From Zhihengliuella sp. ISTPL4 (GTDB lineage: Bacteria > Actinomycetota > Actinomycetes > Actinomycetales > Microbacteriaceae): a stretch of DNA of 64,000 nt. The notes under the pieces were generated by a model. That model worked only from the letters and a program-made list of their open reading frames with translations. It was not told the DNA's origin and searched no databases. The stretch spans positions 2,634,727-2,698,726 of the forward strand of contig NZ_CP025422.1 of NCBI RefSeq assembly GCF_002848265.1. Direction: 5' to 3'. Shown here piece by piece: positions 50,705 through 59,838 of the stretch. The translations under genes and the position numbers were made by a program. Every line of letters begins with the position of its first letter. Within the stretch, counting starts at the first letter, position 1.

Positions 50705-51766
50705 ATGACGACAGTGGCCGTGCAGAGGCAGGCGCAGCGGCGCCGCTCGCCTCTCGTCGGATACCTGCTGCGGCGGGCCGGGACGTCCCTGCTCCTGTTG
50801 GTGGGCGTGACGATCGTCACGTTCGCGCTCACCAACCTGGTGCCGGGAGACCCGGTCTCGGCCGCGCTCGGTGAGGGCGCGTCGCAGAACCCCGCGACGC
50901 GTGAGGCGTTCATCAAGGCGAACGGACTCGACCAGCCACTGTTCGTGCAGTACTTCATCTATATGGGGAACCTGCTCCGCGGGGACCTCGGCACGTCGCT
51001 GGTGACCGGACGCCCGGTCACCAGCGACCTCGCCACCGCGGTGCCCGCGACGATCGAGATCGCGATCGGCGCGATCATCGTCAGCCTCGCGGTCAGCATC
51101 GTGCTCGGCACCCTGGCCGCCTACCGCCGCGGCCTCGTCACCGATCAGGCCATCCGCGTCGTCACGCTCGTCGGGCTCAGCGTCCCGACCTTCTGGCTCG
51201 CGCTGGTCAGCTTCTACGTGTTCTTCCTGGAGCTGCGCATCGCCCCGGGCTCCGGACGCATCTCGCCGTCGATCACCCCGCCGCCCCGCGTGACGGGGCT
51301 CTACACGGTCGACTACCTCCTCAACGGCGACGCGGTGGGCTTCTTCGACGCCCTCGCGCACCTCGCGCTGCCGGTCATGGTGCTCTCGCTCGTGACCATC
51401 GGACTGCTCACCCGCTTCATCCGCACCTCGGTGCTCGAGGTCCTCGGCAGCGACTACGTGCGCGCGGCCCGTGCCAAGGGCCTGCCGGCGATGCGCGTCA
51501 TCCTCGACTACGTGCTCCGGGGCGCCTCGCTGCCGATCCTCACCGTGGTCGGTGTCGCGTTCGGGGCCCTGCTCTCCGGAACGGTGCTCGTCGAGTCGGT
51601 GTTCGCCTGGCCGGGGCTGGGCACGTACGCCTACAACTCCGCCGCCAACCTCGACCTTCCCGGCATCATGGGCGTCGGTCTCGTCGTTGGAGTCATCTAC
51701 CTCCTCATCAACTTCATCGTGGACCTGCTCTACGGCGTGCTCGACCCGAGAGTGAGGATCGCATGA
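50705..51766 (+). CDS. ABC transporter permease (DppB type)
   Basis: A 353-residue permease with six membrane helices. The N-terminal YLLRRAGTSLLLLVGVTIVTFALTNLVPGDP is the classic DppB/OppB lead; the EAA loop facing the ATPase is DYVRAARAKGLPAMRVILDYVLR. It pairs with the DppC-type protein. Stop overlaps the next start by four bases. Confidence 0.94.
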   Translation: MTTVAVQRQAQRRRSPLVGYLLRRAGTSLLLLVGVTIVTFALTNLVPGDPVSAALGEGASQNPATREAFIKANGLDQPLFVQYFIYMGNLLRGDLGTSLVTGRPVTSDLATAVPATIEIAIGAIIVSLAVSIVLGTLAAYRRGLVTDQAIRVVTLVGLSVPTFWLALVSFYVFFLELRIAPGSGRISPSITPPPRVTGLYTVDYLLNGDAVGFFDALAHLALPVMVLSLVTIGLLTRFIRTSVLEVLGSDYVRAARAKGLPAMRVILDYVLRGASLPILTVVGVAFGALLSGTVLVESVFAWPGLGTYAYNSAANLDLPGIMGVGLVVGVIYLLINFIVDLLYGVLDPRVRIA

Positions 51767-52674
51767 GCCGCATCGCCGCAGCGACCCCCGCCGGACGCTT
51801 CCGCTTCCGCTGGCCGCGTGCCTGGCGCACCCCGCTCGGCATCATCGGCACCGTCATCGCCGGCGCGTGGATCATCGTCGCCTTCACCGCGCAGTGGTGG
51901 GTGCCCTACCCGCCGAACGCCCAGGTGCTGCCGCGCCTGCAGCCGCCGGGCATCGACACGATCCTCGGTACCGACGGCAACGGCCGCGACATCTTCTCCC
52001 GGTTGATGACCGGCGCGACGGTGAGTCTGCCGCTCGCGCTCATGCTCGTGATCGCCGCCCTCATCATCGGCACCCTCGTCGGTGCGGTCGCCGGGTACTT
52101 CGGGCGCGCCGTCGACGAGACGCTCATGCGCATCACCGACCTCTTCATGGCGTTCCCGACCGTGATCCTCGCCATGGTGGTCGCGGCCTCGCTCGGCCCC
52201 TCGCTGTTCAACGCCGTCATCGCCGCGATCGTTGTCTCGTGGCCGCAGTACGCCCGCGTCACCCGCAGTATCGTGCTCGGTCTCCGCGGGCAGAACTATG
52301 TGATCGCCGGCCGCCTGCTCGGCCACTCGCCGCTGCGCACGCTCTTCGTCGACATCCTGCCGAACATCGCCGGCCCGGTCCTCGTGCTCGCGACGCTCGA
52401 CATCGGTGCGGCGATCCTGCTCCTCTCGGGACTCTCCTTCCTCGGTCTCGGTGCGCAGCCGCCGACGGCGGAGTGGGGGTCGATGATCTCCGGTGCCATG
52501 CAGAACTTCGACGCCTGGTGGCTCGGAGTCTTCCCGGGGCTCGCGATCCTCACCGTGGTGCTGGCGTTCAACTTCCTCGGCGACGCGATGCGCGACGTGC
52601 TCGACCCGACCGCCGAGATCACCCACGAGAAGCAGGCGGAGCACACCGCCTCCGCGACGGGGGTACCCGCATGA
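51763..52674 (+). CDS. ABC transporter permease (DppC type)
   Basis: A 303-residue permease: RTPLGIIGTVIAGAWIIVAF in helix 1, the LGTDGNGRDIFSRLMTGA segment typical of DppC, and an EAA loop QNYVIAGRLLGHSPLRTLFVDILPN. Forms the channel with the DppB-type subunit; ATGA overlaps on both sides. Confidence 0.94.
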   Translation: MSRIAAATPAGRFRFRWPRAWRTPLGIIGTVIAGAWIIVAFTAQWWVPYPPNAQVLPRLQPPGIDTILGTDGNGRDIFSRLMTGATVSLPLALMLVIAALIIGTLVGAVAGYFGRAVDETLMRITDLFMAFPTVILAMVVAASLGPSLFNAVIAAIVVSWPQYARVTRSIVLGLRGQNYVIAGRLLGHSPLRTLFVDILPNIAGPVLVLATLDIGAAILLLSGLSFLGLGAQPPTAEWGSMISGAMQNFDAWWLGVFPGLAILTVVLAFNFLGDAMRDVLDPTAEITHEKQAEHTASATGVPA

Positions 52675-53486
52675 CCGCGCAGAGCACGGCGACGCTGAGC
52701 ATCCGCGACCTCACGATCGACATCGGCCGTCCGCTCGTCAAGGGCGTGTCCCTGGAGCTCGAACCCGGGCGCATCCAGGGTCTCGCGGGGGAGTCCGGCT
52801 CCGGCAAGACGCTCACCTCCCTGGCGGTGCTCGGCCTCCTGCCGCGACAGGCGAAGACCGGCGGCTCGATCCTCCTCACGGGGGAAGAGCTCGTCGGCCG
52901 CAACCGCCGGGGGCTCAATCGCATCCGCGGGAAGCGCATCGCGATGGTTTTCCAGGATCCGTCGGCCTCGCTGCACCCGCAGCTGCCGGTCGGCCGACAG
53001 CTCACCGACCACATGCGTGCGCACCTCGGCCTCAAGGGCGCGGCTGCGCGCGAACGGGCGGTGGAGCTGCTCGAGACGGTGCAGGTGCCGAACCCGGCCG
53101 AGGCGTTGAAGCGGTATCCGCACCAGTTCTCCGGCGGACAGCGGCAGCGCATCGCGATCGCGTGCGCCCTCGCGTGCGATCCGGAGGTGCTCCTCGCGGA
53201 CGAGCCGACGACCGCCCTCGACGTGACGGTGCAGGCCGGCATCCTGAAGCTCCTGCGCGACCTCGCGACCGAGCGGAACCTCGCCGTCCTGCTCGTGACC
53301 CACGATCTGGGCGTGATGAGCGCGATCGCCGACACGGTCGCCGTCATGAAGGACGGGCGCATCGTCGAGCTCGCCGATCGGGAGACGCTGTTCCGCGCGC
53401 CGAAGCACGAGTACACCCGTATGCTGCTCGCGGCCCTGCCGGGGTCGCGCATCGACGAGAGCCCCGAGGAGGCCGCGGATGAGTGA
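52671..53486 (+). CDS. ABC transporter ATP-binding protein (DppD type)
   Basis: A 271-residue ATPase: Walker A GESGSGKT, Q-loop VFQDPSASLHPQ, signature FSGGQRQRIAIA, Walker B VLLADEPTTALD, switch histidine LLVTHDLG. It couples ATP hydrolysis to peptide import. The C-terminal cysteine cluster of some DppD proteins is absent; the protein is shorter than the usual 320-330 residues, so the C-terminal oligopeptide domain is reduced. Confidence 0.94.
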   Translation: MTAQSTATLSIRDLTIDIGRPLVKGVSLELEPGRIQGLAGESGSGKTLTSLAVLGLLPRQAKTGGSILLTGEELVGRNRRGLNRIRGKRIAMVFQDPSASLHPQLPVGRQLTDHMRAHLGLKGAAARERAVELLETVQVPNPAEALKRYPHQFSGGQRQRIAIACALACDPEVLLADEPTTALDVTVQAGILKLLRDLATERNLAVLLVTHDLGVMSAIADTVAVMKDGRIVELADRETLFRAPKHEYTRMLLAALPGSRIDESPEEAADE

Positions 53487-54318
53487 GGTCAGCGTCCTCG
53501 ACGCGCGCGACGTGATGGTGCGGTACCCGGGCACCCCGCCCGTGATCGCGGTGAACGGCGTCTCCTTGAGCGTCGCGGCGGGGGAGACCGTCGCCCTCGT
53601 GGGCGAGTCCGGCAGCGGCAAGTCGAGCCTGGCCCGCGCCGTCGTCGGCATCGAGAAGACCGCCGCCGGGACCGTGTCGTTTCGCGGCGCCCCCGTCGCG
53701 CCGCTGGGGATCCGTCGTCGTGACACGGCGCTCACGGGCATCCAGATGGTCTTCCAGGACCCGGCGACCTCGCTGAACCCGCGCCGGCGGATCGGCGACC
53801 AGATCTCCGACGGCATCGCGACCGCCCGCGCGCGCGGTGCCGCCGGTTCCACCGTGGAGGAGTGGCTGGAGCGGGTCGGACTGCCCGCCGAGGTGCGCAC
53901 CCGCTTCCCGCATCAGTTCTCCGGCGGCCAGAAGCAGCGCATCGCGATCGCCCGAGCGCTCGCGGCGCGGCCCTCGCTGCTCGTCGCCGACGAGCCCATC
54001 TCCGCCCTCGACGCGTCCACCCAGACGAGTGTCGCGGGGCTCATGCGCGATCTCGTGGCCGAGTCCGGCGCGGGGATGCTCTTCATCTCCCACGACCTCG
54101 CCGTCGTGCGCCGCATCGCCGACCGCACGTTCGTGATGTTCGGCGGGCGGGTGCTCGAATCGGGGCCGACCGCCGAGCTCTGGGCGGCGCCGCGGCACCC
54201 CTACACGCAGGCGCTGCTCGCCGCGATCCCGGAGCCCGACGGCACGGGCCGCATCCCCGATGCCCCCTCTGCCGACGATCGCGCGGTCTGGGCCGAGGTG
54301 CCTCCCGTCGCGTATTGA
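53479..54318 (+). CDS. ABC transporter ATP-binding protein (DppF type)
   Basis: A 279-residue ATPase partner: Walker A GESGSGKSS, Q-loop VFQDPATSLNPRRRIGDQI, signature FSGGQKQRIAIARA, Walker B LLVADEPISALD, switch histidine FISHDLA. It overlaps the previous gene by eight bases and ends the operon at a strong hairpin. Confidence 0.94.
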   Translation: MSEVSVLDARDVMVRYPGTPPVIAVNGVSLSVAAGETVALVGESGSGKSSLARAVVGIEKTAAGTVSFRGAPVAPLGIRRRDTALTGIQMVFQDPATSLNPRRRIGDQISDGIATARARGAAGSTVEEWLERVGLPAEVRTRFPHQFSGGQKQRIAIARALAARPSLLVADEPISALDASTQTSVAGLMRDLVAESGAGMLFISHDLAVVRRIADRTFVMFGGRVLESGPTAELWAAPRHPYTQALLAAIPEPDGTGRIPDAPSADDRAVWAEVPPVAY

Positions 54319-54329
54319 CGCCGGATACG

Positions 54330-54363
54330 GCGAAGGGCCGGAGCGTGCGCTCCGGCCCTTCGC
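54330..54363. terminator. bidirectional terminator after the peptide importer
   Basis: Perfect 16-bp stem GCGAAGGGCCGGAGCG / CGCTCCGGCCCTTCGC with a two-base loop, between convergent genes. Confidence 0.85.
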
Positions 54364-54376
54364 GTGTCTCGTCCGA

Positions 54377-55081
54377 TCAGAGCGGTGCGACGATGTCCTG
54401 CTTCACGTCCCACTCCGTGATCTCGAGCGCGACGTCGACCGACTGGCCCTCGATGGTCGCGGAGCTGGTCGAGGCGAGGTTGACGTAGTCCTCGGTGACC
54501 TCGAACACGACCTCGACAGGCGTGCCCGCCTGCTCGACGGTGCCGTTCAGGAGGTACACCTTCTGGCCGAGGCGCTCGCCGGTGCCGGTCACGGTGAACT
54601 CGCCCGTGATGGCCTTCGCTGTCGCGGCGGGGTCCATCGCGCTGACGTCCTTCGCGGTGGCGCTGAGCCCGGCGATGATCGGGTCGCTCGACGACGGGTC
54701 GGCGGTCTGCCAGTCGCTCGACGGCGACTTCACCCAGACGTCGTCGCCGATCGCGACGATCGAGCCCATCGGAGAGAGCGACTCGAGAGCCTTCTCGGAC
54801 GGGTTGAAGCGCGTGGTGGACTCCATGCCCATCACGACGGTCTTCGCGGAGTAGCCGTCGGTGTCGGTCATGGCCTCGGCGATGCAGGCGCCGAGCGCAG
54901 AGCCGTCGACCGTGGCCCCTTCGGTGAGCTCGGGGCAGTCGGTGGTCGGCGCTCCGGCCTCCTGCGACGCGGCTTCGCTCGGCTTCGACTCGGCCGGCTT
55001 GTCCGACGCTCCCGCCGAGCATCCGGTGAGCATGACGGCGGCGGCGAGCACGACGCCGACCCCCCACTTGTTGACGCGCAT
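54377..55081 (-). CDS. LppX/LprAFG-like lipoprotein
   Basis: A 234-residue exported lipoprotein. The lipobox is LTGC (VMLTGCSAG) after a short hydrophobic segment; a Ser/Ala/Glu-rich linker follows. The body (LGACIAEAMTDTDGYSAKTVVMGMESTTRFN ... AKAITGEFTVTGTGERLGQKVYLLNGTVEQ ... VEVVFEVTEDYVNLASTSS) has the long amphipathic strands of the LolA/LprG half-barrel fold, used to carry lipids in actinomycetes. No lipid partner or transporter is adjacent. GGAGG upstream supports the start at 55081. Confidence 0.7.
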   Translation of the reverse strand: MRVNKWGVGVVLAAAVMLTGCSAGASDKPAESKPSEAASQEAGAPTTDCPELTEGATVDGSALGACIAEAMTDTDGYSAKTVVMGMESTTRFNPSEKALESLSPMGSIVAIGDDVWVKSPSSDWQTADPSSSDPIIAGLSATAKDVSAMDPAATAKAITGEFTVTGTGERLGQKVYLLNGTVEQAGTPVEVVFEVTEDYVNLASTSSATIEGQSVDVALEITEWDVKQDIVAPL

Positions 55082-55184
55082 GGCGCCCCCCTCCAGGTCC
55101 GTGCCGATGACCGTCACCAGGCACGCCCTCCAGCATGCCAAGGAGCGAGCCGATCCGCGGGAGGCAGCTCCGAGGAAAGTCCGC

Positions 55185-55190
55185 TAAACT
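55185..55190 (+). promoter_or_regulatory. -10 element of the rpsF operon
   Basis: TAAACT, about 116 bases before the rpsF GTG. The -35 is not clear. The long leader could hold a ribosomal-protein control site, but I see no defined structure. Confidence 0.45.
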
Positions 55191-55305
55191 GTCGAGGTTG
55201 TCTGCCTTCCGGCACCCACTCGGGCGCCTTCGGCGGGCACGTGCACACACCCTCCTGCTCCCGGGAAAGTCCCGAGAGCCGTTCTAGTCCGAAGGAGGTG
55301 GGTAA

Positions 55306-55674
55306 GTGACGCACCAGTACGAACTCATGGTCATTCTGACCCCCGAGATCGACGAGCGCCAGGTCGCCCCGACGCTCGACAAGTTCCTGAAGGTCATCAC
55401 CAACGATGGTGGCTCTATCGAGAACGTCGACATCTGGGGCAAGCGCCGTCTCGCCTACGAGATCCAGAAGAAGACCGAGGGCATCTACGCCGTCGTCAAC
55501 TTCACCGCGACCAGCGCCGCCACGCAGGAGCTCGACCGTCAGCTGAAGCTGAACGAGCAGATCATGCGCACCAAGGTGCTCCGCGCTGAGGAGGCTCAGG
55601 CGATGATCGCTTCCGAGGCCAAGCGCTCTGAAGAGAAGGCTGCCCGCAAGGCCGCCAAGGCTGCGAAGGCCTAA
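55306..55674 (+). CDS. rpsF: 30S ribosomal protein S6 (bS6)
   Basis: A 122-residue ribosomal protein of the small subunit platform, partner of S18. Matches are [36 protein letters not shown] and [11 protein letters not shown]; an Ala/Lys-rich tail follows. The start is GTG with GAAGGAGG upstream. First gene of rpsF-ssb-rpsR-rplI. Confidence 0.97.
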   Translation: MTHQYELMVILTPEIDERQVAPTLDKFLKVITNDGGSIENVDIWGKRRLAYEIQKKTEGIYAVVNFTATSAATQELDRQLKLNEQIMRTKVLRAEEAQAMIASEAKRSEEKAARKAAKAAKA

Positions 55675-55679
55675 GTCTC

Positions 55680-56183
55680 ATGGCCGGCGAAACCGTCATC
55701 ACCGTGGTGGGCAACCTCACGGCCGACCCCGAGCTGCGCTACACGCAGAACGGGCTGCCGGTGGCGAACTTCACCATCGCATCGACGCCTCGCAACTTCG
55801 ACCGTGCCGCGAACGAGTGGAAGGACGGCGAAGCGCTGTTCCTCCGCGCCTCGGTGTGGCGTGAGTTCGCCGAGCACGTGGCGGGCTCGCTCACCAAGGG
55901 CATGCGCGTGATCGCGCAGGGTCGTCTGCGCCAGCGTTCCTACCAGGACCGCGAGGGCAACCAGCGCACCGCGATCGAGCTGGAGGTCGACGAGATCGGC
56001 CCCTCGCTGCGGTACGCGACCGCGCAGGTCACCCGTGCGGCCTCGGGCGGTGGCGGCGGGGGACAGTCCCGTCCCGCGCAGCAGCAGCAGGTGTCGGAGG
56101 AGCCGTGGTCCACGCCCGGCTCGTCGACCAGCGCCGACGCCTGGAGCACTCCGGGCAGCTTCGGCGACGACACTCCCTTCTGA
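55680..56183 (+). CDS. ssb: single-stranded DNA-binding protein
   Basis: A 167-residue SSB with an N-terminal OB fold ([39 protein letters not shown]), a Gly/Gln/Ser-rich linker, and the acidic tip DDTPF that recruits replication and repair proteins. It begins five bases after the rpsF stop. Confidence 0.97.
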   Translation: MAGETVITVVGNLTADPELRYTQNGLPVANFTIASTPRNFDRAANEWKDGEALFLRASVWREFAEHVAGSLTKGMRVIAQGRLRQRSYQDREGNQRTAIELEVDEIGPSLRYATAQVTRAASGGGGGGQSRPAQQQQVSEEPWSTPGSSTSADAWSTPGSFGDDTPF

Positions 56184-56214
56184 AAACACTTCTCTGGCCC
56201 TGAGCCGGACCCCT

Positions 56215-56239
56215 GGGTCCCTGAGCTCGTCGAAGGGCC
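56215..56239. repeat. short interspersed repeat-like sequence between ssb and rpsR
   Basis: The segment contains CCCTGAGCTCGTCGAAGG, close to a CTTCGAC/GAGCTCAGGG-type motif that I recall as widespread between genes in Microbacteriaceae and relatives. A partial match (GGCCCTGAGCCGGACCC) lies just upstream at about 56196. Identity as a repeat rests on memory; only one full copy is in the window. Confidence 0.4.
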
Positions 56240-56261
56240 GTCTCATCACTAAGGAAAAGCA

Positions 56262-56516
56262 ATGGCTGGAAAGTCGAGCGGCGACCGCCGCAAGCCGCGG
56301 AAGGGCGCGAAGAACGCCGCCCCCGCGAAGTCCATCCGGGTCGGCGTCATCGATTACAAGGATGTCGCCACCCTCCGCAAGTTCGTCTCGGAGCGCGGCA
56401 AGATCCGTGCCCGTCGCATCACCGGTGTGTCGGTGCAGGAGCAGCGTCTGATCGCCACCGCGATCAAGAACGCGCGCGAAATGGCGCTCCTGCCCTACGC
56501 TGGCGCCGGCCGGTAA
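56262..56516 (+). CDS. rpsR: 30S ribosomal protein S18 (bS18), zinc-free form
   Basis: An 84-residue S18: [34 protein letters not shown] and [12 protein letters not shown] are diagnostic. It contains no cysteine, so it is the zinc-independent type. Located 78 bases after ssb. Confidence 0.97.
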   Translation: MAGKSSGDRRKPRKGAKNAAPAKSIRVGVIDYKDVATLRKFVSERGKIRARRITGVSVQEQRLIATAIKNAREMALLPYAGAGR

Positions 56517-56527
56517 GGGGTACTGAG

Positions 56528-56980
56528 ATGGCAAAGCTGATTCTCACGAACGAGGTCGCCGGGCTGGGTAGCGCCGGTGACGTGGTCGAGGTCAAGAACG
56601 GGTACGCCCGCAATTACCTCATCCCCCAGGGCTTCGCCACGGCGTGGACCCGTGGTGGCGAAAAGCAGGTCGCTTCGATCCAGGCCGCGCGTCAGGCACG
56701 CGCGATCCACGACCGCGACGAGGCTGTGGCCCTGAAGAACACCCTCGAGGGCACCAAGGTGCGCCTCGCGGTGAAGGCCGGCAAGGAAGGCCGTCTGTTC
56801 GGCTCGGTGAAGACCGCCGACGTCGCAGAGGCCGTCACGGCTGCGGGCCTCGGCTCGATCGACAAGCGCAAGGTGCACATCACCACGCCCATCAAGGCGA
56901 CCGGTGAGCACGAGGCGACCGTGCGTCTGCACGAGGACGTCACTGCCGTCATCACGCTGCAGGTCGTCGCCGCCAAGTAA
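56528..56980 (+). CDS. rplI: 50S ribosomal protein L9 (bL9)
   Basis: A 150-residue two-domain ribosomal protein: N-domain [34 protein letters not shown], long connecting helix, and C-domain [14 protein letters not shown] ending in a beta strand. Last gene of the operon, with a strong terminator after it. Confidence 0.97.
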   Translation: MAKLILTNEVAGLGSAGDVVEVKNGYARNYLIPQGFATAWTRGGEKQVASIQAARQARAIHDRDEAVALKNTLEGTKVRLAVKAGKEGRLFGSVKTADVAEAVTAAGLGSIDKRKVHITTPIKATGEHEATVRLHEDVTAVITLQVVAAK

Positions 56981-57013
56981 GGCACCCGACGGGCCTTCGC
57001 GCCTGTCGAACGG

Positions 57014-57046
57014 AACGCCCCCTGTCCTTCGGGACAGGGGGCGTTT
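57014..57046 (+). terminator. intrinsic terminator of the rpsF operon
   Basis: Perfect 14-bp stem AACGCCCCCTGTCC / GGACAGGGGGCGTT with loop TTCG and a short T-run, 34 bases after rplI. Confidence 0.9.
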
Positions 57047-57123
57047 CTGCGTCCGGACGAGGTGAGGATCAGGCGACATTTCTCATACGCCGACGCAACA
57101 TGCTGTGCTGTTGGCTCGATTCC

Positions 57124-59262
57124 ATGGCGACACCACCCCCCTTCCCGACATCCAGAGCGCCCTGGGGCGATGCCGCGAAGGGACTGCTGATCGTCCTCGT
57201 GGTGTTCTGGCACGTCGTGCTGAAGACCTACCTGCAGATCGACTGGCGGCTCGGCATCCCCCTTCCCGGAGCCTGGGGTCTCGTGAGCGACCTCATCTGG
57301 CCGTTCCTGATGCCGTTGTTCCTGTTCCTGTCCGGGTACTTCGCCTCGGCAGCCTTGGCCCGACCGTGGGCGGCCGTCCTGCGTCCCCGCGTGGCCCGCT
57401 TCCTCTACCTGTATCTCCTGTGGAGCCTCCTCCACGCCGCCGCGATGTGGGCGTTCCCGGACTTCCCGACGTTCGTACCGCGGAGCGTCGCCGCGTTCGT
57501 GGAAGGGGTGACGATCAGCCCGCCGAACACCTGGTATCTCTACGCTCTCGCGCTGTACTTCGTCGTCGCGAAGGGCCTGCAACGACTGCCCCGCGCAGTG
57601 CTGCTGGCTGGTGCCGGCATCCTCACGGTGGTGGTGTCCGCCGGACTGGTCGACGTGGTGAGCAACCGCGGATCGCTCCTCTACAACCTGTTCTTCTTCC
57701 TGGGAGGTGCGTATCTCGCGCCGCGCATCCGTCGCTTCACCGCTCGGCCGCGACCCGCACTCGCCGGGGCCCTGATCCTCGGGTACCTCGCCGCCTACGC
57801 CGTGATGCGCGTGACGGGCACGGCGACCGTTCCGGGGGTGTGGCCGGCGGTGTCCGTCCTCGGGGTGGCGATGGGACTCGCCGTCGCCCCGCTCCTCGCC
57901 GGCCTCCCTCTGATCGGGCGGGGGCTCCGGGCGCTCGGCATCCGGACTCTGCCGATCTACCTCCTGCACATGCCGCTGCTGGCTCTCGCCGACGCCGCTC
58001 TCGTGGGCGTGCTGTCCGACGCAGGACAGGCGGTGCAGTTGCTGGCGGCCGTCCTGCTCCCGGTCGTACTCACGGCCGGTCTCGTCGCCGCGTGCATCGG
58101 CCTCGAGCACCTCACCGCTCGCGACGGACTCACCTGGCTGTGGGATCTGCCCCGTCGGCGGGCCGCGGTCGACGGCGCGCCCCGCCGAGTCCCCTGGCGG
58201 ACACCGGTCGCGGTACTGACCCTGCTGGGGGTCGGCATCGCTGTCAGCGCCGCAGCGGCGATCCCCGCCCGCCCAGCCGCGATCGCTGACCGCGCCGCCA
58301 CCCGCGCGGGAGAAGTCAGCATCGGCGCCGTGGGCGACATCCTGCTGTACGACGCGTCGCGCGGAATCCCGGCGGATCGCGGGCGATCGACCTTCGACGA
58401 GGTACGCCCGTGGTTCACCGAGGACCTCGTCACCGGCAATCTGGAGCAGGTGATCGCGGCGGGCACCGGCGTCGACAAGTGCGGCGGGAGCGACCACTGC
58501 CTCGCGTTCCGCAGCGAGCCGGATGCCGCTGCGGCGCTGCGCGGCTTCGACGTGCTCAATCAGGCGAACAACCACAGTCACGACTTCGGCCGGAAGGGCG
58601 TCGACGAGACGAGGGCCGTTCTGCGCGCGGAGGGCATGGACGCCGTCGGGGACCGGAACGAGGTCGTCGTGACGAGGGTGGGGGAGACCACCGTGGCCCT
58701 GGTCGGCTTCGCGCCCTACGGGGGATTCAACCGGATTACCGACCTCCGCCACGTCGGTCAGGTGGTGCCCGCGGCGGCGGAGCAGGCCGATCTCGTGGTC
58801 GTCCACGCGCACATGGGCGCCGAGGGACCGGAGGCCGACGCGGTCACCGGCAGGACCGAGTACAGCTTCGGCGAGAACCGCGGTGATCCGCAGGCGTTCG
58901 CGCATGCGGCCGTCGACGCCGGGGCCGATCTGGTGGTCGGGCACGGCCCGCACGTCCTCCGGGGTGCGGAGTTCTACCGAGGCCGACTCATCGCCTACAG
59001 CCTGGGCAACTTCGCGGGAGGGGGCGTCTTCGGGGTCGAGGAGGAGACCCGCTTCGGCGCCTACCTGTCGGTCCGCCTCCGTGCCGACGGCGCCTTCCTC
59101 GATGGAGAAGTCCGGTCCATCCGCGTCGACGCCGAAGGCGGCGCCCCGGCACCCGATCCGACCGGTCGGGCCTCCGCACTGATGGACGAGCGCGGGCGGC
59201 GGGACTTCCCGGGCACTGCCGCCGTCATCGACGCTGACGGATCGATCGCCCCGGGCGGATAG
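57124..59262 (+). CDS. acyltransferase-3 / CapA-like fusion membrane protein
   Basis: A 712-residue protein with two unlike halves. Residues 1-350 are an acyltransferase-3 (OafA/YrhL) membrane domain of about ten helices, beginning DAAKGLLIVLVVFWHVVLK with the conserved histidine, and with TLPIYLLHMPLL. A last helix near 375-395 leads to an extracytoplasmic CapA-like domain (about 400-690): GAVGDILLYD, DLVTGNLEQV, NQANNHSHDFGRKG, VVHAHMGAEG and VVGHGPHVLRG, the metal-binding pattern of the PGA_cap metallophosphatase fold. It could acylate and hydrolyse or process the same wall polymer. ATG 57124 is chosen; ATG 57100 is possible. Confidence 0.83.
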   Translation: MATPPPFPTSRAPWGDAAKGLLIVLVVFWHVVLKTYLQIDWRLGIPLPGAWGLVSDLIWPFLMPLFLFLSGYFASAALARPWAAVLRPRVARFLYLYLLWSLLHAAAMWAFPDFPTFVPRSVAAFVEGVTISPPNTWYLYALALYFVVAKGLQRLPRAVLLAGAGILTVVVSAGLVDVVSNRGSLLYNLFFFLGGAYLAPRIRRFTARPRPALAGALILGYLAAYAVMRVTGTATVPGVWPAVSVLGVAMGLAVAPLLAGLPLIGRGLRALGIRTLPIYLLHMPLLALADAALVGVLSDAGQAVQLLAAVLLPVVLTAGLVAACIGLEHLTARDGLTWLWDLPRRRAAVDGAPRRVPWRTPVAVLTLLGVGIAVSAAAAIPARPAAIADRAATRAGEVSIGAVGDILLYDASRGIPADRGRSTFDEVRPWFTEDLVTGNLEQVIAAGTGVDKCGGSDHCLAFRSEPDAAAALRGFDVLNQANNHSHDFGRKGVDETRAVLRAEGMDAVGDRNEVVVTRVGETTVALVGFAPYGGFNRITDLRHVGQVVPAAAEQADLVVVHAHMGAEGPEADAVTGRTEYSFGENRGDPQAFAHAAVDAGADLVVGHGPHVLRGAEFYRGRLIAYSLGNFAGGGVFGVEEETRFGAYLSVRLRADGAFLDGEVRSIRVDAEGGAPAPDPTGRASALMDERGRRDFPGTAAVIDADGSIAPGG

Positions 59263-59265
59263 GCT
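59260..59265 (+). promoter_or_regulatory. -10 element of a probable leaderless transcript
   Basis: TAGGCT ends seven bases before ATG 59273; its TAG is the stop codon of the acyltransferase-CapA gene. Confidence 0.5.
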
Positions 59266-59272
59266 GCTGGCC

Positions 59273-59638
59273 ATGACGGATGACGTTCGCAATGTGCACG
59301 AGGCCCTTTCCACGATTCGCGAGCACTGGCAGCCGCACCGGCTCACGAGCGTCAACGACTACGACGTCAAGGTGGTGAAGTTGCAGGGCGAGTTCGTCTG
59401 GCACACGCATCCCGAGACCGACGAGCTGTTCTTCGTGGTGAGCGGACGCCTGACGATCCAGCTCCGCGACCGCGACGTCATCCTGCATCCGAACGATGTG
59501 TTCGTGGTGCCCCGGGGCGTCGAGCACTGCCCGAAAGCCGAGGAAGAGGTGCAGGCGATCCTCTTCGAGCCGAAGGGCACGGTCAACACCGGAGACGCCG
59601 GCGGCGATATGACGGCGGAGCTCCAGGAGCTCGGCTAA
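59273..59638 (+). CDS. cupin domain protein
   Basis: A 121-residue single cupin barrel. The two metal-binding motifs are FVWHTHPETDELFFVVSG (His, His, Glu) and a later DVFVVPRGVEHCP with the fourth ligand histidine. Small cupins of this type include isomerases, dioxygenases and sugar-binding proteins; the role here is unknown. Confidence 0.85.
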   Translation: MTDDVRNVHEALSTIREHWQPHRLTSVNDYDVKVVKLQGEFVWHTHPETDELFFVVSGRLTIQLRDRDVILHPNDVFVVPRGVEHCPKAEEEVQAILFEPKGTVNTGDAGGDMTAELQELG

Positions 59639-59675
59639 GCCCCATCACGTCCAATGCGTCCGCAGAGTGGGCGCA

Positions 59676-59710
59676 CGGATGCCCCGCGGTGGGGGACCGC
59701 GGGGCATCCG
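59676..59710. terminator. bidirectional terminator after the cupin gene
   Basis: Perfect 15-bp stem CGGATGCCCCGCGGT / ACCGCGGGGCATCCG with loop GGGGG. Confidence 0.8.
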
Positions 59711-59838
59711 CCGTTTGCGCGGCGGTCACGCTCGGCAGAGGAAGCGCAGCGAGCTGCACCGCACGTGCGGACGCTGCCGCGCACCGGCGGGGGCGAGTCT
59801 CCTCCCCCGAGGACATCGCCACCGCCGGGGCTCAGCGC

